Notes under the pieces: model-generated
The model's database searches: none
The model's input: the letters and a program-made list of their open reading frames with translations, nothing else
What the model was told of the DNA's origin: nothing
Part shown: one piece after another, positions 45,486 to 52,591 of the stretch
How positions within the stretch are numbered: the stretch's first letter is position 1
Layout: each line of letters starts with the position of its first letter
Position numbers and translations under genes: made by a program
Origin: DAOUAE01 sp034433795
Lineage (GTDB): Bacteria; Chloroflexota; UBA6077; FW602-bin22; DAOUAE01
Reading direction: 5' to 3'
NCBI GenBank assembly: GCA_034433795.1
Contig: DAOUAE010000089.1
Coordinates: 26,836 to 90,835 of the forward strand
DNA length: 64,000 nt

Positions 45486-45935
45486 TCAGCCCGACGCCCG
45501 GTCGAGACGCAGGAGCACGGCGACGATGGCCACCGCGGCCGTCACATGCATCAATCCCAGCACGATCTGTTCGGCCGGGGTGATGGGCAGCGCGAGCAGC
45601 GGACCGAAGGAGAGGAGGAGCACCAGCAGGGCCAGGATCAGGAAGAGCGGCCGGGCCCAGCGCGTGAGACGCAGGAGCAGCCCCCAGACCAGGGTCGCGC
45701 CGACGGCGGCCAGGGCGGTGACCAGGACGATCTGGCCGGGCGACGCCGGGGCCAGGTCGAGCACGCCTGGTCGGCTGGGGAGATGGAGCGGCAGCCGCAG
45801 GAGATAGCGGGCCAGGGCCCAGAGCACCAGGTTCAGCCCGCTGGCGACAAAGAGAGCGATCAGACCCGCTCGCAGCAGGTCGGTGAGCGTGGTCGGGCGC
45901 GCAGCCGGCTGACGGGTCGTCTTCCCCAGCGACAT
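45486..45935 (-). CDS. DUF6069-like four-helix membrane protein
   Basis: A 149-residue membrane protein with four predicted helices. The layout (helix after a basic N-terminus, a long loop with PGQIVLVTALAAVGATLVWG, then two closing helices with LGLMHVTAAVAIV) resembles DUF6069, a family without known function. ATG 45935 follows GAGGAGGG. It is 51 bp downstream of a PBP gene start region on the same strand but separated by that gene's stop. Confidence 0.65.
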   Translation of the reverse strand: MSLGKTTRQPAARPTTLTDLLRAGLIALFVASGLNLVLWALARYLLRLPLHLPSRPGVLDLAPASPGQIVLVTALAAVGATLVWGLLLRLTRWARPLFLILALLVLLLSFGPLLALPITPAEQIVLGLMHVTAAVAIVAVLLRLDRASG

Positions 45936-45986
45936 GGTCGCTCACCCTCCTCTGGCCAGAGTGCTTTGCGTGAGAGCAGCCGCCTG

Positions 45987-48218
45987 TCAGGCGGGGCGAT
46001 GGCCGAAGATGGCCTCGAAGACCTGGCGGGCCCGGGGGGCGGCGGTCTCGGCGCCGGTGCGTCCGCCTTCGACCATCACGATGACCACCGCCTCGGGCTG
46101 GTCGGCCGGGGCGAAGCCGGCGAACCAGGCGTGGGCATCGGGGTTCTGGTTCTCGGCCGAGCCGGTCTTGCCGGCCACCGGCAGGCGGTAGCCGTGGAAG
46201 GCGTAGTAGGCGGTGCCCTCGGGACTGCTGGTCACCCGGACCATCGCCTCGCGAATGGCCTGAAGAGTGGCCGGGCTGATCGGCAGCGGGCGCCGCTCGC
46301 TGGCCTGGAAGGTCCGCACCGTCTGGCCCTCGCCCTCGTAGAGGCGCTGGACGACCACCGGCGTGCGCAGGCGGCCCCCGGCGGCCAGGGCGCTGTAGAG
46401 GTTGGCCATCTGCAGGGGCGTGGCCTGGAGGTAGCCCTGGCCGATGGCCAGGTTGACGGCGTCGCCGGGATACCACGGTTCCTTGATGGTCTTCTCTTTC
46501 CAGTCCGGGTCAGGCACTGTGCCCTCGGCCTCGACCAGCCCGACCGTGCCGGTCGGCTCGCCCAGGCCGAACTGGCGGGCGAAGCCGGGCAGGAGACGCG
46601 GGTCGATCTCGTTGAGTTTCTTGCCGATCTCGTAGAAAACAATGTTGCAGGACTGGGTCAGGCCGCTGCTTAGGGTCAGCGTGCCGTGGCCGCTGGGCTT
46701 CCAGTCGCCGAAGACGATACGGGGGCCCAGGCCAGTCCAGCGCCCGACGCAGTGGAAGGTCGTGGTCGGCGTGAAGCCGCCTTTCTCCAGACCAGCCGAC
46801 ATCGTGACGACCTTGAAGATCGAGCCGGTGGGGTAGGCGCTCAGAGCCGGCCGGTGCTGGAAGGGGCGGCGCGGGTCCTCGGTCAGTTTCTGCCATTCAC
46901 TGTCGCTGATCCCCAGGACGAAGAGGTTAGGGTCGAAGGCCGGCCGGCTGACCAGCGCCCGGATGGAGTTATCGCGCGGGTCGAGGACGACGATGCTGCC
47001 GGTTTTATCGCCCAGGATCTCCTCGCAGCGCTTCTGCAGGGCGAGGTCGATGGTCAACTGGACATGGCGGCCGGGGCGAGCCTTCTTTTCGGCGATGAGC
47101 CGGACCAGGGCGCCGTCGGCCGAGACGATGCTGAGCCGGCCGCCCTTCTCGCCGGCCAGTTCGCGGTCGGCCCAGGCCTCGATCCCGGTCCGCCCCACCA
47201 GATCGCCCTCTTCATAGCCGCGCTCGGGATACTTTTTGAGGTCCTCGGCGGTGACCGGGCTGGCGTAGCCGATGAGGTGGGCGGCCACCGGGCCGTGGGG
47301 GTAGACCCGGCTGATCTTCTCGTCGACCACCACCCCGGAGAGCGTGCCGATCCGGGCCAGGGCCTCGTCGCGGCGGCTGAGCGGCAGGTCGCGCAGCGGC
47401 ACCCACCAGTCGGGCTGGGCCTGGCGGTAGCGGCTGCGGATGAGGTCGACCGGCAGATTGAGGTAACTGGCCAGGGCGGCGAAGACGCGCTCCTCCTCGC
47501 CCGGCTTGATTTTGCCGGCCACCAGGCCCACCGTCAGCACCCGGCCCTGGGTAGCCAGCGGCTGGCCGTTGCGGTCGACGATAGACCCCCGGGGCGGGTC
47601 GTCGGGCTCCAGCAGCACCCGCGTCTCGTGGGTCAACCCCCGGAAGATCACGCCCGGGTGCCAGTCCACCCGCCAGGCGTTCTCCTCATAGACCAGGGGC
47701 AGAACGGTCTCCTCGCGGATCTCCCCCACCCGCACCGTGGTCCAGAGGCTGGTCAGGGGGACCGTGGCGGTCGGCGGCCGGCCGGACCCGCCCCGGTCGA
47801 TCTGGGGGGGACCCGGCGTGATCTGCAGTTTGAGCAGGGTGATGCCGCTGGCGATGGCCTGGTGGCGGCCGACGAAGCGCTCCTCGCTGACGGCCGCCCG
47901 GGCGGCCCGGGAGAGCAGACGGTACATGTCCGCGTAGCGCCCGGCCTGCCAGGCGGCGAGGTACTGCTGGACCACCGGATCGGGCGCCGGGAGGTCCGCG
48001 GGCGCGGGCGTGGGGGTGGGCTGGCCAGGACTGGGCGTCGGGGCCAGGTCCGCGCCGACCTGCCGGGAGAGATCTTTGGCCTTCCCGGCGAGCTGGTCGA
48101 CCATCGCCGTCCGGCCACAGGCCGCCAGCACCGGGCCGAGAGCGGTCAGCAGCGCCGTCCGCAGAAGCCCACGGCGACTGAAGCGACCAGACAGGTGGTT
48201 GAACGGTCGCGGGTTCAT
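45987..48218 (-). CDS. MecA-type penicillin-binding protein, predicted lipoprotein
   Basis: A 743-residue transpeptidase for cell wall cross-linking. The N-terminus carries SRRGLLR (Tat-like) and a lipobox LAAC near residue 34 instead of the usual transmembrane anchor. Next come a Pro/Thr linker, an NTF2-like MecA_N domain (about 80-200), a PBP dimerisation domain (about 210-390, PPRGSIVDRNG) and the transpeptidase domain. Active-site motifs are SIFK (Ser466, Lys469), SCN (Ser523-Asn525) and KTG (Lys684). The architecture matches PBP2a/PBP3 of Gram-positives. It is low-GC-free and typical in composition. The start is ATG 48218; a far longer open frame upstream is a shadow of the neighbouring genes. 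Confidence 0.9.
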   Translation of the reverse strand: MNPRPFNHLSGRFSRRGLLRTALLTALGPVLAACGRTAMVDQLAGKAKDLSRQVGADLAPTPSPGQPTPTPAPADLPAPDPVVQQYLAAWQAGRYADMYRLLSRAARAAVSEERFVGRHQAIASGITLLKLQITPGPPQIDRGGSGRPPTATVPLTSLWTTVRVGEIREETVLPLVYEENAWRVDWHPGVIFRGLTHETRVLLEPDDPPRGSIVDRNGQPLATQGRVLTVGLVAGKIKPGEEERVFAALASYLNLPVDLIRSRYRQAQPDWWVPLRDLPLSRRDEALARIGTLSGVVVDEKISRVYPHGPVAAHLIGYASPVTAEDLKKYPERGYEEGDLVGRTGIEAWADRELAGEKGGRLSIVSADGALVRLIAEKKARPGRHVQLTIDLALQKRCEEILGDKTGSIVVLDPRDNSIRALVSRPAFDPNLFVLGISDSEWQKLTEDPRRPFQHRPALSAYPTGSIFKVVTMSAGLEKGGFTPTTTFHCVGRWTGLGPRIVFGDWKPSGHGTLTLSSGLTQSCNIVFYEIGKKLNEIDPRLLPGFARQFGLGEPTGTVGLVEAEGTVPDPDWKEKTIKEPWYPGDAVNLAIGQGYLQATPLQMANLYSALAAGGRLRTPVVVQRLYEGEGQTVRTFQASERRPLPISPATLQAIREAMVRVTSSPEGTAYYAFHGYRLPVAGKTGSAENQNPDAHAWFAGFAPADQPEAVVIVMVEGGRTGAETAAPRARQVFEAIFGHRPA

Positions 48219-48250
48219 AGCGGCCCCCCCGATGCGTCGCCAGGTCTTCT

Positions 48251-49585
48251 CTATTGTACCACGGCCCGATCGAAGAACTGGGGGAGATAGGCCCGGTGGG
48301 CCTGGAGGAGATCGTCGAGCAGGGCGTCGGCGCGGGCGAAGTCGGTGACCAGCGGGTCGTTGAGGAGAGCCTGGCGGGCCAGGTTCCGGTCGCCCCGGAG
48401 CGCCGCTTCGACGGTCAGTTCCTGCGTGACCACGTGACGGGCGACCAGGCTGTGGATGGCCGGCGGGAGATCGCCCGCGGCCAGTCCGCGGGCGGTGGCA
48501 CCGTCCACCACCCCCAGCGTCTCCACCACCACCTCCGGCGGCAGGTTGGCGACCTGTCCTCGATTGGGGAGGTTCATGATGTGCACGCTCGGCCGGCGCT
48601 GGCGGATGGCGGCCAGGATCGGGGCCACCTCCTCGCGCGACGGGGTGAGGGGGATGGGCTCTTCGCCGGCGATCTGGCGTTCCAGGCGGGCGCGCAGGGC
48701 GGCCCGCAGGCGCTGACGGTGCTCGATGGTGGTCACCTCGACCCCATAGCGGCGGCCGGCGTCGGCGTGAGGGCCAAGGAAGAAGGGGAAGAACTCGGCC
48801 AGGTGACGGTCGCCGGCCGCCGGCAGCGCCCCGTAGGTCTGGAAGAGGGCGAACTTGATGAGACGGCGGTCGGCGAAGGGCCGCCGCTCGGGCGGAAGGT
48901 GGGAGAGATCCGGCGGGGTGGCCTGGGCGATAGCCGCGCGCAGGCGGGGCCAGGCGTCCTGGCCGTCGACCCAGAGGCCGAGGATCCAGATAAAGTGATT
49001 GATCCCGGCGACGTTGACCTGGAGGTGTGATTCCGGGACAGCGAGCAGTTCGCTGATTATCCGCAGGGTGCCGAAGAGTTCGTGGCAGAGGCCAATGACC
49101 CGGCGCCAGCCGGCGCGGGCGGCCGCCCGGCAGAGGGCGCTCATCGGGTTGGTCAGGTTGAGCAGCCAGGCGTCGGGGCAGAGCTGGGCCATGGCCCGGA
49201 CCAGGTCCACCACCACCGGGATATGGCGGAGGGCCCGACTGAGCCCGCCCGGGCCGACGGTATCGCCGACCGTCTGGACGATGCCGTAGCGCAGGGGGAT
49301 CTCCAGGTCGTGGCGCATGGCCTCCAGGCCGCCGACGGCGATGGAGAGGATCACCACGTCGGCCCCGGCCAGGGCGGTCGCGCGGTCGGTGGTGGTCTCG
49401 ACGGTCAGTGGTTGGGGCAGCGCCTGGTTCAGGCGCTCGGCCCAGCGGCCGACCAGAGCCAGGGGCTCGGGGGCGATGTCGTAGAGGACGACCCGGGCAC
49501 CGGCCAGGGCCGGCTCCAGGGCGATATCGCGCAGCAGCATTGGCGCCCACTGGTAGGAGCCGCCACCGACGATGGCGATCTTCAT
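48251..49585 (-). CDS. Glycoside hydrolase family 4
   Basis: A 444-residue NAD- and Mn-dependent glycosidase (alpha-galactosidase, alpha-glucosidase/glucuronidase or 6-phospho-glycosidase class). The Rossmann motif IVGGGSYQWAP is at the N-terminus, NLTNPMSALC lies in the middle, and the metal site is formed by GLCHELFG (Cys, His) and AGINHFIW (His). The CHE signature fits the alpha-galactosidase/alpha-glucuronidase side rather than phospho-beta-glucosidases, but substrate is unproven. The start overlaps the stop of the COG4091 gene (ATGA). Confidence 0.88.
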   Translation of the reverse strand: MKIAIVGGGSYQWAPMLLRDIALEPALAGARVVLYDIAPEPLALVGRWAERLNQALPQPLTVETTTDRATALAGADVVILSIAVGGLEAMRHDLEIPLRYGIVQTVGDTVGPGGLSRALRHIPVVVDLVRAMAQLCPDAWLLNLTNPMSALCRAAARAGWRRVIGLCHELFGTLRIISELLAVPESHLQVNVAGINHFIWILGLWVDGQDAWPRLRAAIAQATPPDLSHLPPERRPFADRRLIKFALFQTYGALPAAGDRHLAEFFPFFLGPHADAGRRYGVEVTTIEHRQRLRAALRARLERQIAGEEPIPLTPSREEVAPILAAIRQRRPSVHIMNLPNRGQVANLPPEVVVETLGVVDGATARGLAAGDLPPAIHSLVARHVVTQELTVEAALRGDRNLARQALLNDPLVTDFARADALLDDLLQAHRAYLPQFFDRAVVQ

Positions 49586-50949
49586 CGCGCCGCCTCCGCC
49601 CAGGCAGCATCCTGCTGGCGGCGCAGGCGCACCAGGAAGTCGGACTCGTCGATCGCGACCATATCCCAGCGGATGGGCTGGCCCTTGCCGACGGCGACGT
49701 TGAGGCGCACCCCGTCGGCCAGCCCCAGCGGCAGGAGGTTCTCGGCCCGCGCGATCTCCGCCCGCTCGATGAGCCCCCGGACGTAGCGCCCGCCCGACCC
49801 GTCCAGAATGGTGCCCGGCTCGAGGTCACGCTTGGCCACCGTGATCACCTCGGCCACCGGCTGCGGCAGCGGCGCGCAGGTGGCCTGGTGCAGCAGCGCC
49901 GCCTCCAGAATAGAATAGGGGGTCTCAACGCCACAGAGATGATAGGGCCGGTAGAGGGCGGCCGTCTGCCCCTCGACGGCGGCCGGCAGACCGTAGAAGC
50001 CCAGGTCCTCGTGCAGCAGAGGATTGTCGGTCCGGACGACCACCCAGACGCCGATGGCGATGTTGTTGGGCAGTTCGGTCCGGCCGTCCGGGGCGATGGC
50101 GTTGGCCAGGTCCACCACCCCCTCACGGGAGAGGAGCCCGCCCTGACTGCGCAGACGGAAGAGGCGGGGCAGATCGGCGATGGTGGCCGAGGGCTCGTGC
50201 ATCCCGCGTTTATCGGGCACCAGCCCGGTGGCGTTGGCCAGGGCACACATCTCGATCTGGGCCTTGCTACCGTCGCGGAACGAGTTGTACATCTTGGGAT
50301 TCAGCCGGCGACGAGCGACCAGATCAGGGTCGTAACCGTAGCGGGCGAAGGCCTCCTCCGGAACGCCCTCGGCGTCCTCGGGGAAGAAGCGGGTACCACG
50401 GCCGGCGGCCACGATGGTGTAGCCCAGGGTGGTGGCCCAGTCCACCAGACGCTTGGTCACCGCCGGCTGGTCGCCGTCAGCCAGGGTGTAGACGACCCCG
50501 GCCCGATCGGCCTGCCGGCGCAGCAGCGGGCCGATCAGGACATCGGCCTCGACGGTGACCATAACCACGTGATGGCCGTGGGCGATGGCGGTGAGGGCGG
50601 TCCGGGCGGCGGCGGCCGGACGACCGGTGGCCTCGACCACCACCTCGACCGGCGCGCCGGCGGCGGCCTCCAGGTCCTCGGTGACGACCGGGCGACCCGA
50701 GCGGACGGCGTCGGCCACCGCGTCGGGCGTCCGGGCGTGGACCACAGACGCGCCGGGAACGCCGGCGGCGGCCCAGGCGGCCCGGGCGGCCTCGAGGTTG
50801 AGGTCGCAGACGACCGCCAGCCGCAGGCCCGGCATCTGGCCAGTCTGGGCGGCGACAGTGGTGCCGAAACGGCCGGCGCCGATCAAGGCGTAGGTCACCG
50901 GCCGGCCCTCACGCTGACGCTGGGCGAGAAGCGCTGCCAGGTGCTGCAT
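49582..50949 (-). CDS. Homoserine-dehydrogenase-like oxidoreductase with C-terminal SAF domain (COG4091)
   Basis: A 455-residue NAD(P)-dependent protein. The N-terminal Rossmann motif ALIGAGRFGTTVAAQ, a middle part with LNPKMYNSFRDGSKAQIEM, and a C-terminal SAF-like segment (AVAEVITVAKRDLEPGTILD, then a ligand loop) match COG4091. Some members act in degradation of branched or four-carbon sugars. Translational coupling to the GH4 gene suggests it processes the released sugar or its product. ATG 50949 follows GGGGGGAG. Confidence 0.8.
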   Translation of the reverse strand: MQHLAALLAQRQREGRPVTYALIGAGRFGTTVAAQTGQMPGLRLAVVCDLNLEAARAAWAAAGVPGASVVHARTPDAVADAVRSGRPVVTEDLEAAAGAPVEVVVEATGRPAAAARTALTAIAHGHHVVMVTVEADVLIGPLLRRQADRAGVVYTLADGDQPAVTKRLVDWATTLGYTIVAAGRGTRFFPEDAEGVPEEAFARYGYDPDLVARRRLNPKMYNSFRDGSKAQIEMCALANATGLVPDKRGMHEPSATIADLPRLFRLRSQGGLLSREGVVDLANAIAPDGRTELPNNIAIGVWVVVRTDNPLLHEDLGFYGLPAAVEGQTAALYRPYHLCGVETPYSILEAALLHQATCAPLPQPVAEVITVAKRDLEPGTILDGSGGRYVRGLIERAEIARAENLLPLGLADGVRLNVAVGKGQPIRWDMVAIDESDFLVRLRRQQDAAWAEAAR

Positions 50950-50974
50950 GGTCTCTCCCCCCTCGTGTGGGGCC

Positions 50975-51002
50975 AGTATAGCGCGCCCACCCGCCCTGTC
51001 AA
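50975..51002 (-). promoter_or_regulatory. Promoter of the COG4091 / GH4 operon
   Basis: On the minus strand TTGACA (51002-50997) and TATACT (50980-50975) are 16 bp apart, one of the best matches to consensus in the window. The predicted leader is about 20 nt. Confidence 0.8.
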
Positions 51003-51052
51003 GGACCAGGACGCAGACGGCGTCGAGGCGACCAGGCCGCCGGCGCCACGGC

Positions 51053-51439
51053 TCAGGGGATGACCGCGTCCGCCTCGATCTCAACGAGGATCTCGGGGGA
51101 GATCAGCCGGGCCACCGCCACCATGGTCGTCGCCGGACGGATCGAACCGAAGACCTCACGGTGCGCCCGCCCGACCGCCGGCCAGTGCTCGATATTGGTG
51201 ACGTAAAGGCGGGTCCGGACCACGTGCTCCAGGTCAGCGCCCAGGGCCTGGAGGGCTCGGCGAATGTTCCGCAGCGCCTGGACCGTCTGACCGTAGGGAT
51301 CACCCAGTGCAACAACTGCCCCGCTCTCATCCGTGGCAGTTGTGCCCGAAACATAAATGAAAGGACCGACCCGCACCGCCCGAGCGTACCCGACAAGCGG
51401 CTCCCAGGCGGTGCCGGAGCGGAAGTCCCGTCGTTCCAT
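51053..51439 (-). CDS. RidA family protein
   Basis: A 128-residue RidA-fold protein, the second in this window. YVSGTTATDESG, GQTVQALRNIRRAL and the C-terminal EILVEIEADAVIP are recognisable. The catalytic Arg region reads IRPATTMVAVARLISPE, without the Arg at the usual PxR position, so it belongs to one of the divergent Rid subfamilies and may not be an imine deaminase. ATG 51439 follows AAGGAGG by six bases. Confidence 0.85.
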   Translation of the reverse strand: MERRDFRSGTAWEPLVGYARAVRVGPFIYVSGTTATDESGAVVALGDPYGQTVQALRNIRRALQALGADLEHVVRTRLYVTNIEHWPAVGRAHREVFGSIRPATTMVAVARLISPEILVEIEADAVIP

Positions 51440-51484
51440 CACCTGCCTCCTTCGACTGCCGGCAAAAAGGCGGCCGGCGACTGT

Positions 51485-51895
51485 TCACGCCCCGCCGGCG
51501 ACCGGCTGGGTGAGCATGATCACGTTGCCCTCCGGGTCGCGGATGTAGGCCAGGCGCTCCCCCCAGGGCATCTCGATCGGCGCCACCAGCACCGGCACAC
51601 CCTGGGCGCGCAACCGCTCGACCAGCCGGTCGACCGCCGGGACGTACAGACACAGTTCGAAGCCCCGCCCGCCCTGCACCGGCGCCAGCGGCCGGCCCTC
51701 CAGCCCCGGCACCGTGACCTCGGCGCTGATCCCCAGGGTGGCCTGGCCCCATCGCAACGCCACGTACACCGGCTCGCCGGTGGCCGGATAGCGGTAGACG
51801 ACCGTCAAGCCCAGAAGATCCCGGTAGAAGGCGACCAGCCGGGGCAGGTCGCGGGCGTAGAGAATCGGGAAAAGCGTCTGAGCGCTCACTGTCAC
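51485..51895 (-). CDS. VOC-family (glyoxalase/bleomycin resistance-like) protein
   Basis: A 136-residue vicinal-oxygen-chelate protein. It has two beta-alpha-beta-beta-beta repeats: LFPILYARDLPRLVAFYRD and the GFELCLYVPAVDRLVERLRAQG half, ending in YIRDPEGNVIMLTQP, the standard VOC C-terminus. Metal ligands are not all obvious. The start is GTG 51895 with only a weak ribosome binding site. It lies 45 bp upstream of the RidA gene on the same strand. Confidence 0.82.
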   Translation of the reverse strand: MTVSAQTLFPILYARDLPRLVAFYRDLLGLTVVYRYPATGEPVYVALRWGQATLGISAEVTVPGLEGRPLAPVQGGRGFELCLYVPAVDRLVERLRAQGVPVLVAPIEMPWGERLAYIRDPEGNVIMLTQPVAGGA

Positions 51896-52007
51896 CTCGC
51901 CGACGCCGATTCGGGTGCCGCCGGCCGGAGAACCCGGCCGGTTGTGGCCTCAGAGCGCATGATCGCCGATTGGCCGGGCCAGAGCAAGCGGCCGCCGGAT
52001 CGGGCGG

Positions 52008-52430
52008 TCAGCGCGGGCCTTCGGCCGGCGCGCACTCCTCGGGATGCTCCTGGCAGTAGGGGGTGACCCCGGGCAGACGCCCCCGGTGGGCGGCCACCCA
52101 GGCGTAGACGGCATCGGCCGCCTGGCGGAGCCCGGGCAGGCGGTAGAGGGAGGCCAGCGCCGGGCAGCCCAGCGCCCAGGCCAGGGCGGTGAGGACCGCG
52201 TCGGCTCCCCGGTGGCGGCGGCCGTCGGGTTCGATGGCCCAGGCGGCGGCCGCGCAGTCGGCGCGGCTGAGGCCCACCGCCTCGGGGGCCCCCGGACGCT
52301 GACAGGGAATGGCCGTCACGCGGCCCCGGCGGTCCAGACGCTTGAGGATCCGGACCGCCAGAGTACAGAACCCTCAGGTGCCGTCAAAGAAAAGACTAAG
52401 AGAATTAGGGGGGGCTGGCCATTGACCCAC
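52008..52430 (-). CDS. Candidate selenoprotein: DCC/DUF393 thiol oxidoreductase with in-frame TGA at the first redox cysteine (UxxC)
   Basis: Read from GTG 52430 through one in-frame TGA (52376-52374) this gives a 140-residue DCC-family protein. The N-terminus reads SLSLFFDGT-(TGA)-GFCTLAV, where the family has DGxCxxC, so TGA replaces exactly the first cysteine (position 19) and Cys22 remains. Downstream features are RRGRVTAIPCQRPG, DGRRHRGADAVL, YRLPGLRQAADAVY and PYCQEHPEEC. Support for the upstream start is GGGAG seven bases before GTG 52430, a promoter right upstream (52448-52476), and unbroken homology across the TGA. A stem-loop of at least 8 bp (52328-52359) begins 14 nt after the TGA, as in bacterial SECIS elements. 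Alternatives are a recent nonsense mutation, a sequencing error, or a shortened protein from GTG 52319, which would lack the redox site. Confidence 0.6.
52328..52359 (-). promoter_or_regulatory. Candidate bacterial SECIS stem-loop downstream of the in-frame TGA
   Basis: On the minus strand GGCGGTCC (52359-52352) pairs perfectly with GGACCGCC (52335-52328); three further pairs (G-U, G-C, A-U) can extend the stem to 11 bp with a 10-nt loop. The stem starts 14 nt after the TGA codon, and the loop begins with G residues if the three extra pairs are open. Position and size fit the loose bacterial SECIS pattern, but hairpins are frequent in such GC-rich sequence. Confidence 0.45.
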
Positions 52431-52452
52431 GGCTCGTCTCCCTCACTAAAAT
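52422..52452 (+). promoter_or_regulatory. Possible promoter of the FBP aldolase/phosphatase gene
   Basis: TTGACC (52422-52427) and TAAAAT (52447-52452) are 19 bp apart, slightly long. The -10 element overlaps that of the opposing promoter at 52448-52476, so the two genes may compete for RNA polymerase. The leader would be about 130 nt. Confidence 0.45.
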
Positions 52453-52476
52453 ATCAGGTGAGAGGGTGTCTGCCCA
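52448..52476 (-). promoter_or_regulatory. Promoter of the candidate selenoprotein gene
   Basis: On the minus strand TGGGCA (52476-52471) and TATTTT (52453-52448) are 17 bp apart. The predicted start near 52441 places GAGGGAG and GTG 52430 at the very 5' end of the message, so the TGA codon is transcribed as part of the gene. Confidence 0.55.
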
Positions 52477-52591
52477 TCCCTTCTCCTATCGTCTGTCGGT
52501 GGCCGTTCGGTCGGCGGCCACGCTGGTGCGGTCTCACCGGGGCCGGTTGTCGTTCAGCGTCGAACGAAGGACCCGAAGGGAGGGATAAGCG

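Noticed and set aside
46400..49829. Apparent 1280-residue protein joining the PBP to upstream sequence
   Set aside because: The upstream half is an out-of-frame reading of the GH4 and COG4091 genes. The PBP has a proper ATG, signal peptide and normal length from 48218.
52008..52319. A 103-residue protein beginning at GTG 52319 as the whole DCC-family gene
   Set aside because: It would remove the redox CxxC region. Family-matching sequence, a ribosome binding site and a promoter lie upstream, separated only by one TGA, so the longer reading is preferred.
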